From: Clostridium sp. Marseille-P2415
Lineage (GTDB): Bacteria; Bacillota; Clostridia; Lachnospirales; Lachnospiraceae
Direction: 5' to 3'
Length of the DNA: 64,000 nt
Assembly: GCF_900155545.1 (NCBI RefSeq)
Contig: NZ_LT732526.1
Coordinates: 2,844,656 to 2,908,655 of the forward strand
Shown here: piece after piece, positions 26,221 to 33,720 of the stretch
Numbering within the stretch: position 1 is the stretch's first letter
Layout of the letters: every line of letters begins with the position of its first letter
Made by a program: the position numbers and the translations under genes
Notes under the pieces: model-generated
Told to the model about the DNA's origin: nothing
Seen by the model: only the letters and a program-made list of their open reading frames with translations
The model's database searches: none

Positions 26221-27561
26221 ATGAAAAAGCATTTAAAATTGATGGCTGTATTATCCGCTGCCGGTATTTTAACCGCTGCAGCTCCAGAGCTGGGCTTAAT
26301 CAGTACAGCAGCAACCGCCTATGCGAAAGTAGTCGGCTGGGTTGAGGAAAACGGAAGCTGGAAATTTTATGATGATAATGACAGTTACGTAACCGATGCC
26401 TGGAAAAAGCGCGGCGAAGACTGGTATTACTTAAACGAGGACGGCGAAGTCGCCACTGATGCACAGATCGATGATTATTACGTAGATGAAAGTGGGAAAA
26501 GGGTTTCCGACAAATGGATCTCTTTATCAAATGATGAATTCTGGGATTCTTCTGACGCTCCGGAATTTTTGTGGCACTACTATGGAAAGAACGGTAAGGC
26601 TGTTGTTTCCAAGTGGCAGAAAATCAACGATAATTGGTACTACTTCAATGACCAGGGCGAAATGATGACCGGAAAAGTCGAGATTGAAGGCAGTACTTAT
26701 TATTTAGGTGAAGAGAATGACGGCGTCATGAAAACAGGCTGGATCCAGCTTGAGAATGATTCTGAAGACCTTGATGAAACTCATTCCTGGTACTATTTTG
26801 ACAAGAGCGGCCGTATGATAGATAACCAGGTTGACAAAAAGATCGACGGTAACTATTATACCTTTGTAAACGGTGTTATGCAGACAGGCTGGTACAAACT
26901 TCCTACTGCTGCAACTGCATCGGAAGCAACCGCTGACACACTTACAGCAGCCGGATACCAGTACTATGATCCGGATAACGGAGCACGGGTTGACGGTTGG
27001 AAGGAGATCGAAGGCATTTCCGGACTCAGTCAGGAAGGCGAAATTTACACCTTCTATTTCAAGAATGGTGCTCCTTACCATGCAACAAAAGGTCTTGAAT
27101 TATTTACTGTAGATTCCAAGAAATATGCTTTCAATACAAAGGGTGAAATGCAGACCGGACTTGAGGTCGTCAACCTGGAAGATGGAGGAATTGCCAACTT
27201 CTACTTCGGAACAGACGGCGCTATGACTACCGGAAAGCAGACAATCTACAACGAGGATCTGGATGAAAACCAGGTATGGTTCTTCCAGACAGAAGGCTCT
27301 AACAAAGGACAGGGCGTTCACGGTGTTCGTGACAACACTCTGTATGAATACGGCTTAAGAAAAGAAGCGGATGCCGATTTAAAGGTTGCTCCTATTTCCT
27401 TTGACGGCAAACAGTACCTCGTAAATGCTAGTGGTTCCCTCCAGAAAGCAACTTCCTCATCCAAATCTGCAACAAAACCAGAGCTTGGAAAAGGATATAA
27501 GGATTACAAAGATTCCAATGACAAAGTATGGGTTGTCGATGAAAACGGCATTATCCAGTAA
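26221..27561 (+). CDS. Secreted cell-wall-binding repeat protein
   Basis: A 446-residue exported protein. The signal peptide (MKKHLKLMAVLSAAG, hydrophobic to about 25, likely cut near AYAK) is followed by tandem aromatic-glycine repeats of choline-binding/CW_binding_1 type, recognisable as WYYLNEDGE, WYYFNDQGEMMTG and YFGTDGAMTTG. No enzymatic domain is seen, so it is a wall-binding or adhesin-like protein. I chose the ATG at 26221, nine bases after GGAGAG, although the frame is open further upstream; only this start gives a signal peptide. A terminator follows at 27602. Confidence 0.9.
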   Translation: MKKHLKLMAVLSAAGILTAAAPELGLISTAATAYAKVVGWVEENGSWKFYDDNDSYVTDAWKKRGEDWYYLNEDGEVATDAQIDDYYVDESGKRVSDKWISLSNDEFWDSSDAPEFLWHYYGKNGKAVVSKWQKINDNWYYFNDQGEMMTGKVEIEGSTYYLGEENDGVMKTGWIQLENDSEDLDETHSWYYFDKSGRMIDNQVDKKIDGNYYTFVNGVMQTGWYKLPTAATASEATADTLTAAGYQYYDPDNGARVDGWKEIEGISGLSQEGEIYTFYFKNGAPYHATKGLELFTVDSKKYAFNTKGEMQTGLEVVNLEDGGIANFYFGTDGAMTTGKQTIYNEDLDENQVWFFQTEGSNKGQGVHGVRDNTLYEYGLRKEADADLKVAPISFDGKQYLVNASGSLQKATSSSKSATKPELGKGYKDYKDSNDKVWVVDENGIIQ

Positions 27562-27601
27562 ATTAAAAAATAAGTCATAAAAAATTCATCCGTTCAAACA
27601 G

Positions 27602-27642
27602 AAAAAAGGTCCGCACGTTTTAGACGCTGCGGTCCTTTTTTT
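27602..27642 (+). terminator. Terminator after the wall-repeat protein gene
   Basis: A-rich left flank, a stem GGTCCGCA/TGCGGTCC with one T-T mismatch, and a run of seven T residues form an intrinsic terminator 40 bases past the stop. Confidence 0.8.
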
Positions 27643-27804
27643 GTGTATTTTGCACGAATCGTTGTTTCTTTTTTGTATAACTTCTATAAATTTACATTTT
27701 TTTATATATTTTGCACTTTTTTTCGTTATATTTCGTTTTATTTTACGTTATATATTATAGAAGTAGGCTGTCTTTATCATAAATAAGAAAAAAGGAGGAG
27801 ACCA

Positions 27805-28206
27805 ATGAGAGAACTGTCCGTGTACTATTGTCCTAAGTGCGGTTACTATGGTTATTACCAGCTTCAACGGAATGCGGTGTGCCCCAAATGCAAGGTGGAC
27901 ATGGTACCGCTGTCCATTAGCTACCAGGACTTCATGAATCTGTCCTGTGAAGCAAGGGACGAATTACTTTCCACGCATATTATTACATCATCTTCTCCTT
28001 ATGTCAGGCGCCTGCTGGCGCCGCACAAGGCTAATAACAATCGGGAGATCATCGCCCGCATGGGGGACCGCATTACCGAATTAGAGATAGAAAATGAAAA
28101 GCTGAATAAAACCATTGAATGGATGCACCAGACAATATGGGAACTGGTCCGCAAAAATAAAGGAATTGTTCCGGATGATAAGGAAAATTCCAAAAACCGG
28201 GATTGA
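27805..28206 (+). CDS. Small zinc-ribbon plus coiled-coil protein
   Basis: A 133-residue protein of unknown function. Residues 9-29 hold a zinc ribbon of two CPKC knuckles (YYCPKCGYYG, VCPKCKVDM). The middle is a short helical region, and residues 88-120 form a coiled coil (ITELEIENEKLNKTIEWMHQ). The gene has a strong GGAGG six bases before the ATG and lies in an AT-rich region. Its coiled coil resembles the small minus-strand protein that converges on it, so the two may pair. No homologue function is recalled. Confidence 0.7.
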   Translation: MRELSVYYCPKCGYYGYYQLQRNAVCPKCKVDMVPLSISYQDFMNLSCEARDELLSTHIITSSSPYVRRLLAPHKANNNREIIARMGDRITELEIENEKLNKTIEWMHQTIWELVRKNKGIVPDDKENSKNRD

Positions 28207-28209
28207 TCC

Positions 28210-28262
28210 CTGACAGGGATACTCCCGGGAGTGCCCCGCACTCCCCGACTATCACCTGTCAG
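28210..28262. terminator. Nested hairpin between convergent small genes
   Basis: An outer 8-bp stem (28210-28217 with 28255-28262) encloses an 8-bp GC-rich hairpin (28227-28234 with 28238-28245). There is no T-run on either side. The outer stem covers the stop codon of the minus-strand small protein. It probably ends or stabilises both converging transcripts. Confidence 0.5.
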
Positions 28263-28408
28263 GCAATCTTATCAGCGCTTATGTAACGCCCGATCAATCT
28301 GTTAAGCGTCTGATTTAACCTCTCAATCACCTTATGGAGTTTCATGTTCTCTTCCGTCAACCTCACATTCTCCATCTCTATAATCCGCAGCTTCTCAGCG
28401 TCTGTCAT
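28259..28408 (-). CDS. 49-residue coiled-coil miniprotein
   Basis: A very small protein made almost wholly of one leucine-zipper-like helix (MTDAEKLRIIEMENVRLTEE...), with heptad-spaced hydrophobic residues to about residue 40. The ATG at 28408 lies eight bases after GGAGGG; a GTG further upstream is open but has no such site. Its EMEN...LHKVIERLNQTLNRLI pattern resembles the coil of the convergent zinc-ribbon protein. Function unknown; it may be a dimerisation partner. Confidence 0.6.
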   Translation of the reverse strand: MTDAEKLRIIEMENVRLTEENMKLHKVIERLNQTLNRLIGRYISADKIA

Positions 28409-28447
28409 ATAGAAAACCCTCCTTTTTTCTGCTTTTCTTGTAATCAC

Positions 28448-28957
28448 TATAAGCTGTTTCTGACTTTTTGAAAAGCAAAATTAATCGCAATATTCGACAT
28501 TATTTTGTCATTTTATCCAAAACAGCCTGCTTTTTAAAGATGCATAAAAGGATGAGATACTATATGTATTTATTTGTTAAGAATGTAACACAACATCTAT
28601 GATTAACAAAACAAATTTTATGTCGACAAAATTGGCACGAAAAACATGCTAAAAACTAATATTTTTTTCAAATTATGTTTTTAACTATTATCTCGTCTGA
28701 CTTTTAATATGTTTTTTGAGATATCCCTGATAGATTCAGGGATGATCAGATATTTATGTTATAGTGTTCTGCTAATCCACTTCGATTTAGAATTCTTTAC
28801 TATTTTATCGGCTCACTATGCTGATAAAATAATCATAATCAGGATTTCTTTTTTCGGTTTAGGAAAAAAGATAATCAGTTGGCGATTGTGTTACTTTTCT
28901 TAGATGATACGATTTCAGAAAAATATCTTGTTGATTTTCGGAATTGCATGTGGCTGG
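28448..28957. other. AT-rich intergenic stretch (510 bp)
   Basis: I see no convincing gene. Weak -10-like sequence lies upstream of the 49-residue protein. Two inverted repeats are present, ATCCCTGA/TCAGGGAT near 28723-28743 and TATTTTATC/GATAAAATA near 28800-28829; both are AT-rich or lack U-runs, so I make no firm call. Confidence 0.4.
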
Positions 28958-29725
28958 TTATTCCTTATTGGCTGCCCTTTCCATCATCTCCTCATACAAT
29001 CCGCCTGCTTCCTCCGGTGAATAGCTATAGACCAAAAACACATCCATCAAATAAGGGGAATAACGGATACCTGTAATTTCCTGTGCAAATCCCATGGCAG
29101 CAATCTCACTAAGAGCGATCACATTCGAATCATTATGAAAAAATCCAACCGACCAGAGTCTGATCTTCTCATTTTTGGTATATATCTCTTCTTTGCAGCG
29201 TTCTTCCACACTGTGAAAAAGTTCATGCGACAGGAGAAGGCGTCTGATGTCCAGTTCCTTTGTCAGTATCTCCGCAACTCCAGGTTCCTCAAAGAGTTTC
29301 TTTGCTTTTTTCACTGCATCCATATAAATACATATCTTATCAGGCACCCGGAATTCCGCAAAAAGCACACGGTCGGTCTTTTCCGGAAATTCCGGATAAG
29401 TAATAGTAATCCCCATGGAATCGGCCAGACTATCGGGATCTTCCGTCTGATATTCCCGGCAAATTTTATGTGCGTATTCCCTGCCGCAGTCCAGACTTTT
29501 CTTCATCCAGCTTCTTCGCTGTTCATCCTTCAATTTCCCGTTTAATGGCTCTCTCGAAAACGCATAGGAATACCAATCCACCGGCTCAATTGCAGCGAGG
29601 TCTCTTAACATTTCCCCCAAAGAACGCACAGGAATATACGGACGCCTGTATCCTCTTGTTTCCTGATTGCCAAAAAGACCTGCCCGAATGGGATGAATGG
29701 CCCTTTGAAATACTTCCTTCGTCAT
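28958..29725 (-). CDS. HExxH zinc metallopeptidase-like protein of unknown role
   Basis: A 255-residue protein. Its clear feature is LLLSHELFHSVEE (near 167-179), an HExxH zinc protease motif, preceded by a region that includes a YPEFPEKTD strand segment, as in ImmA/IrrE-like or related zincins. No signal peptide is seen, so it probably acts in the cytoplasm. The ATG follows the stop of a 67-codon frame by seven bases, with GAGG close by. It sits where a hydantoinase gene is cut off, so it may have arrived with a rearrangement. Its substrate is unknown. Confidence 0.65.
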   Translation of the reverse strand: MTKEVFQRAIHPIRAGLFGNQETRGYRRPYIPVRSLGEMLRDLAAIEPVDWYSYAFSREPLNGKLKDEQRRSWMKKSLDCGREYAHKICREYQTEDPDSLADSMGITITYPEFPEKTDRVLFAEFRVPDKICIYMDAVKKAKKLFEEPGVAEILTKELDIRRLLLSHELFHSVEERCKEEIYTKNEKIRLWSVGFFHNDSNVIALSEIAAMGFAQEITGIRYSPYLMDVFLVYSYSPEEAGGLYEEMMERAANKE

Positions 29726-29731
29726 AATCCT

Positions 29732-29935
29732 CTAAATCTCCCTGACAGAAGCTATGATCATAATTTCCTCATCCGCCTCCCGGTCTCCCAGATCCAGGTT
29801 CATAAGAAGCAGAATCTGCTCCAAATCCACTGAACTATAGTCACATACCCGGGGACCAACACATAGAAAGAAGTCCGGGCGCAATACCGTATCAGTCTTA
29901 AATACGGCATTTTCTTTCCAGAGGTCCACCACCAC
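29732..29935 (-). CDS. Uncharacterised 67-residue protein, possibly coupled to the metallopeptidase
   Basis: A small acidic reading frame (PDFFLCVGPRVCDYSSVDLE..., ending SVREI) that starts at a GTG right after AAAGGAGG and stops seven bases before the metallopeptidase ATG. It overlaps the out-of-frame tail of the truncated hydantoinase, so it may be a real gene joined at a rearrangement point or the end of a lost gene. I do not recognise a family. Confidence 0.4.
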   Translation of the reverse strand: MVVDLWKENAVFKTDTVLRPDFFLCVGPRVCDYSSVDLEQILLLMNLDLGDREADEEIMIIASVREI

Positions 29936-30342
29936 CTCCTTTTGATAAAGGTATAAAACACCCGGATCATACGTCCCACCTTTTCATCCAGCACAATATC
30001 CTTAAGTGCAAGCTGGCCCTTTGCCAGAAAGCCCTCCAGACCGCCGCCGGCTACTCCTACCACTCCAACATTCGCCACATCTCCTTCAATGAAGGCATTG
30101 GTTGCCTGCGTTGTGGAGTGAGCAACGAAAACCACATCCTCCGGCGCAATATGATTCTCCCGCATGCAATTCTCAAAGCTCTGCACCACGCCGGCCGCAA
30201 CACCATCTTTGTGATCATGTGTTGTCTTTACTTCATTTTTTCCTATAATTTCATGGGTTTCATTGTCCATGGCTACGCATTTGGTATATGTACCTCCTAC
30301 GTCAATGCCCATACGGACCGCTCTATGTATACGTTCAGCCAT
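29800..30342 (-). pseudogene. Truncated hydantoinase/oxoprolinase N-terminal domain
   Basis: The first 145 or so residues are typical of the HyuA N-terminal domain: an actin-like phosphate loop (MGIDVGGTYTKCVAMD), VAHSTTQATNAF and GVVGVAGGGLEGFL. Full proteins run to roughly 550-700 residues. Here, after IRVFYTFIK, the frame runs into unrelated sequence and stops at 29800, and the ATPase domain is missing. It follows the permease gene by 63 bp in the same direction, so the two were probably one uptake-and-hydrolysis operon. Confidence 0.8.
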
Positions 30343-30405
30343 TGATTACATCCCTTTCTTAAATTCGATTGAGCTTCATGTACCTGTCTCCCTGTCCGGC
30401 AAAAA

Positions 30406-31797
30406 TCATGCCAGGAACCATGCAGCGCCAAGTCCGCCCAGCATGACGAAAGCAGTTATATATTGCAGTACACCCGTAAGATAAGCGTTGGGAATGGAAA
30501 GTTTTAAGAAATCATTTGACTCCACCTTTGTGTAGGCGAGCCCCCATGCAATCCATGACTGGGTAATGCAGCAGCCGATATTTACGGTAATGGTCGGAAT
30601 GGCAAAGACCGCATATAAGAACGGTATGGAGAAGGATGCAACATTGGACAATACGCCGAGCGTTGCGGCACCGCAGCCGACCAGGGTCATAGGCCCCCGG
30701 AACAACCCCATACAAAGCAGCACGGCAAATACAACACATACAACAATCTCACTTTTGGGCATAATACCTCCCAGTATCACTTTAAAATACGGAGAAGCAT
30801 AGGATGCTACCGAATTAAACATCGGCAGGGTAAGGAGGAAGCCTACAAGCGGAGCAGTATCAACCACACCCTCATAGTAAAGCTTATTAACTAGCTGACA
30901 ATTCTCTTTGAAGCTTCCTTTCAGTTTTCCGCACAGGAACAATGCCAGAAATCCAGCGATTACAAAACCTCCGATTACAGAGAAATCCAGCCAGATCTTC
31001 AACACCACCGGAACTACCGGAAGAATCAGGGTATAAAATGGGGCATTCTTCTGTTCGGAAGTTATTTTGCGGGTCTGAGCCGCCCATGCATGAACCGTTT
31101 TCATACGCTTTAATTGAATCGCGGTAAGAAAAGTAGTCATTACCAGCATAATCAAGAGCGCTGCATATCCCCAATGCAGTGCATACCAGCCAAGGGTGAA
31201 TTCAGGCATTTGTTCCGGCGTGAGAAAGAATGCCCGGAGCTGAGTAAAAATTACAGGATTTAAATAAATACCAGCTGCCACAGAGCCCATAAAGTCAAAC
31301 AGCGCAATGGCCTTGGGAATTCCAAGGGACATCAAAATCGGAAGAACAATCACACCAATTGCAATAACCGGACCTGCCCCCATCATAGCCGTAAAAATCA
31401 AAGCCGTTACAATATTTAACAGCGTCACCGTAACAAGGGGTTTGTCTCCCCCCAGTTCCACTGTCTTGCGGATAAGGGTGGAAGCAACCCCTGTTTCCAT
31501 CAGCACACGGCCAAACCATGCTCCCCAGCAAACGTTTACCAGTGTAGTACCCCAGCCCTCGGGAGCAGACTGATAAATCTTATTCAAGATAGATATCAGG
31601 GTATTATCTTCTCCAAACTGCAGCAGCGGGTTGGCTGCCAGGAATGTCTCACTGGCAAAAAGTGTCCCTCCTAACGGAAGAATGGTCCAGAGAACGGTAA
31701 TCACCAAAAAACCGATCATCAGGTTATGTCCCTTAATGCAATAGTAAGCCAGACCAAAAAAAGAAATCAGTAAAACAACTCCAATCACATACTCCAT
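30406..31797 (-). CDS. Multispan permease of the citrate/gluconate ion-transporter type
   Basis: A 463-residue membrane protein with about 11-12 predicted helices. A glycine-rich MMGAGPVIAIGVIVLP segment and the repeat-like helix layout resemble the ion transporter superfamily (CitMHS, GntP and related groups). It probably imports an organic acid, hydantoin-like compound or carboxylate. I chose the ATG at 31797, seven bases after GGAGG. It stands upstream of a broken hydantoinase gene, which points to a lost catabolic pair. The exact family is uncertain. Confidence 0.7.
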   Translation of the reverse strand: MEYVIGVVLLISFFGLAYYCIKGHNLMIGFLVITVLWTILPLGGTLFASETFLAANPLLQFGEDNTLISILNKIYQSAPEGWGTTLVNVCWGAWFGRVLMETGVASTLIRKTVELGGDKPLVTVTLLNIVTALIFTAMMGAGPVIAIGVIVLPILMSLGIPKAIALFDFMGSVAAGIYLNPVIFTQLRAFFLTPEQMPEFTLGWYALHWGYAALLIMLVMTTFLTAIQLKRMKTVHAWAAQTRKITSEQKNAPFYTLILPVVPVVLKIWLDFSVIGGFVIAGFLALFLCGKLKGSFKENCQLVNKLYYEGVVDTAPLVGFLLTLPMFNSVASYASPYFKVILGGIMPKSEIVVCVVFAVLLCMGLFRGPMTLVGCGAATLGVLSNVASFSIPFLYAVFAIPTITVNIGCCITQSWIAWGLAYTKVESNDFLKLSIPNAYLTGVLQYITAFVMLGGLGAAWFLA

Positions 31798-32100
31798 AAT
31801 CATACCTCCTGTAACTTTTGTTTTCATACAATTGTAATCTTCCGCCGCTGCGTGAAGCGGCAGACCTCTCATGACTCTGCTTTTACCACTTCCTTCATCC
31901 TGTTAATCACCACTCCTACTTTCTTTCTTCTTTCCCTCCTTTAAAACCGATATAACCGCTGCCTGTTCTCAGAAACTTTGCTGCTCTTAACTCCATTTAC
32001 ATCCCTATTCAGTTCCAATGTATTTAATCCACGCAGGATTAACTCTTTTATCATCTCATTCTGGGTCGCCTTGCAAAAATACTTTCTCTTCACTGTTCTT

Positions 32101-32265
32101 AAATCAAGATATACGGTCTCTGTGGATGATGATCTGTTCCGGCAGATCGAAGATTTCCGGTTTGAAAACCGGTTCCAGACCCGTTCTGAAGCAACGGTAG
32201 AACTGATCCGCCTGGGACTTCATGCTCTGCATAAGGAAAAAGAGGCCTTGCGGAAAAAGGAATGA
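32101..32265 (+). pseudogene. Ribbon-helix-helix (CopG/Arc-like) remnant lacking its start
   Basis: About 54 residues beginning KSRYTVSVDDDLFRQIEDF and continuing with NRFQTRSEATVELIRLGL form a complete ribbon-helix-helix fold signature. No ATG, GTG or TTG with a ribosome site precedes it; the frame upstream is open only into low-quality sequence. It is either translated from an unusual start or is a 5'-truncated gene. A nested terminator follows on the same strand. Confidence 0.5.
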
Positions 32266-32313
32266 GGGGGAATCCCCTTATGAACGTGATATTTCTATTT
32301 CTTTGAAAACAAA

Positions 32314-32394
32314 ATGCCTGAGACCGCTTGCAAAGCCAGTCAGGGACTTTTTTCAGTCCCTGGCCGCTTCCATGCTGAAACAGGCATTTTTTTC
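32314..32394 (+). terminator. Nested terminator, plus strand
   Basis: An outer TGCCTG/CAGGCA stem followed by TTTTTTTC encloses a perfect inner hairpin (CAGGGACT/AGTCCCTG, about 32341-32361). It follows the ribbon-helix-helix remnant and faces the 3' end of jetD. Confidence 0.7.
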
Positions 32395-32433
32395 TTTAAC
32401 GGAAGGCCTCAGACCCGGAAGACATTGCAACAG

Positions 32434-33720
32434 TCAGATAAAGCATTCCATAACATTCTCCTGATAGCCGGAGCATCTATATTCCCTGAGCAGCCTTCCC
32501 AGCGCCGCCAGCCTTTCATCTGTAAGGCAATCCAGCTGCTTGAGTCTCTTCTCACTGATGGTTTCCGAGGATATGGCTTTAAGGTAGATCTCTTCATGAT
32601 AGCACCACAGCTTAAGCCGGTTTCCATACCGGCTGACCAGTTTCTGGGCAATGGCCAGACCCTCGGGATCAAAATCCCCGGAATAATACAGAGTCACTCC
32701 GCGCTCTGCCAGTAAGTCCAGCAAAACCAGCACCGAAAGGCGGAGCTGCCCGCCGGAACATATACAGGCGCATCTTTCACGGCTGTTTTCTACGATCCAG
32801 GAAAAAACAGAAGGATTTTCCACGATATAGACCTCCTTCCCTTCCACAGCCGCTGACTTTAAGGCACTTAGATTCTTGAGAGTCAGAATCTGAGGCTCTT
32901 CTCTTTTCAAATATTCCTCCATCCCCCTGTGAAGCTCTTTATCCGAGACATATCCGTGGATTCCGTAACAGAGAACCCAGTTGGACAGATCATCCTTTAC
33001 GATACCGCCCCGGTACAGAAGCTCTGTTTTTTCTTCCGAATTGCCCGTACCAAAGCTTCCTGAACCAAACAGGCTGCGGATCCCATACAACAGATATTTA
33101 AGGCTTCTTTTTCCTTCATCAAAATAATGGGGATTTCCGGTAATGGATGCTGCAAAAACAGGAAGCCGCAGATAGGTTCCTGTAAGCGCAGGAAGCCGGT
33201 TTACAGCCTTAATGATCAGAGGCAGATTCTCTGTAAGCCAGTCTCTGTCCGAATGGTAATCCCTTGATATCAGTGCGGTTAAAGGATTGCCTTTTACCAG
33301 GCAGCTTACCAGCCATTCTCCGGCAGGCGTCCCATAGCAGCATTCCTGCATGCTGTCTAAGAATGCCTGCATTTCCAGCTCCTTCTTTGTCCGTTCCTCC
33401 TTGTTGGATATCATTTTCTCTTTCAAAACAAAGGGGACAAGCTCCTCTAAGGTACATTTATCATAACGGGTATGCTTCAATGCCTTTCTGATCCGGCTGA
33501 CAGAAACGGTAAGCCTGCTGCCCTCCGGAACATTGATCTGCAAAAAGCCTTCCAGCGCCTCTGCCTCCTCCTTTGTCAGTGCATTTAAGCAAATGCTTCC
33601 TCCCAGACGGGAAAGGGTTCCATAGCGCTGCCGCAGGCCGGCAAACAAGCGCTCAAACCCCGGCTTTTTAAAATATTCCGCCGCCTGCACAAGCATTTCA
33701 CTCTCGTTCCATATCTCCAT
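32434..33720 (-). CDS. jetD: Wadjet JetD, TOPRIM-like nuclease subunit (DUF2399 type)
   Basis: A protein of about 428 residues and the nuclease of the anti-plasmid complex. The C-terminal TOPRIM-like part has a conserved Glu in YIVENPSVFSW and the acidic GDFDPEG motif followed by LAIAQKLV, typical of DUF2399/TIGR02679 proteins. The N-terminal part corresponds to a DUF3323-like region. I chose ATG 33720, about ten bases after AGAGG; it overlaps the jetC end by 23 bases. In studied Wadjet systems this subunit cuts the plasmid after the SMC motor has reeled it in. Confidence 0.85.
   Translation of the reverse strand: MEIWNESEMLVQAAEYFKKPGFERLFAGLRQRYGTLSRLGGSICLNALTKEEAEALEGFLQINVPEGSRLTVSVSRIRKALKHTRYDKCTLEELVPFVLKEKMISNKEERTKKELEMQAFLDSMQECCYGTPAGEWLVSCLVKGNPLTALISRDYHSDRDWLTENLPLIIKAVNRLPALTGTYLRLPVFAASITGNPHYFDEGKRSLKYLLYGIRSLFGSGSFGTGNSEEKTELLYRGGIVKDDLSNWVLCYGIHGYVSDKELHRGMEEYLKREEPQILTLKNLSALKSAAVEGKEVYIVENPSVFSWIVENSRERCACICSGGQLRLSVLVLLDLLAERGVTLYYSGDFDPEGLAIAQKLVSRYGNRLKLWCYHEEIYLKAISSETISEKRLKQLDCLTDERLAALGRLLREYRCSGYQENVMECFI

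Noticed and set aside
29800-30342. A complete 180-residue hydantoinase-like protein
   Set aside because: The family needs several hundred more residues and the last 35 codons are unrelated out-of-frame sequence.
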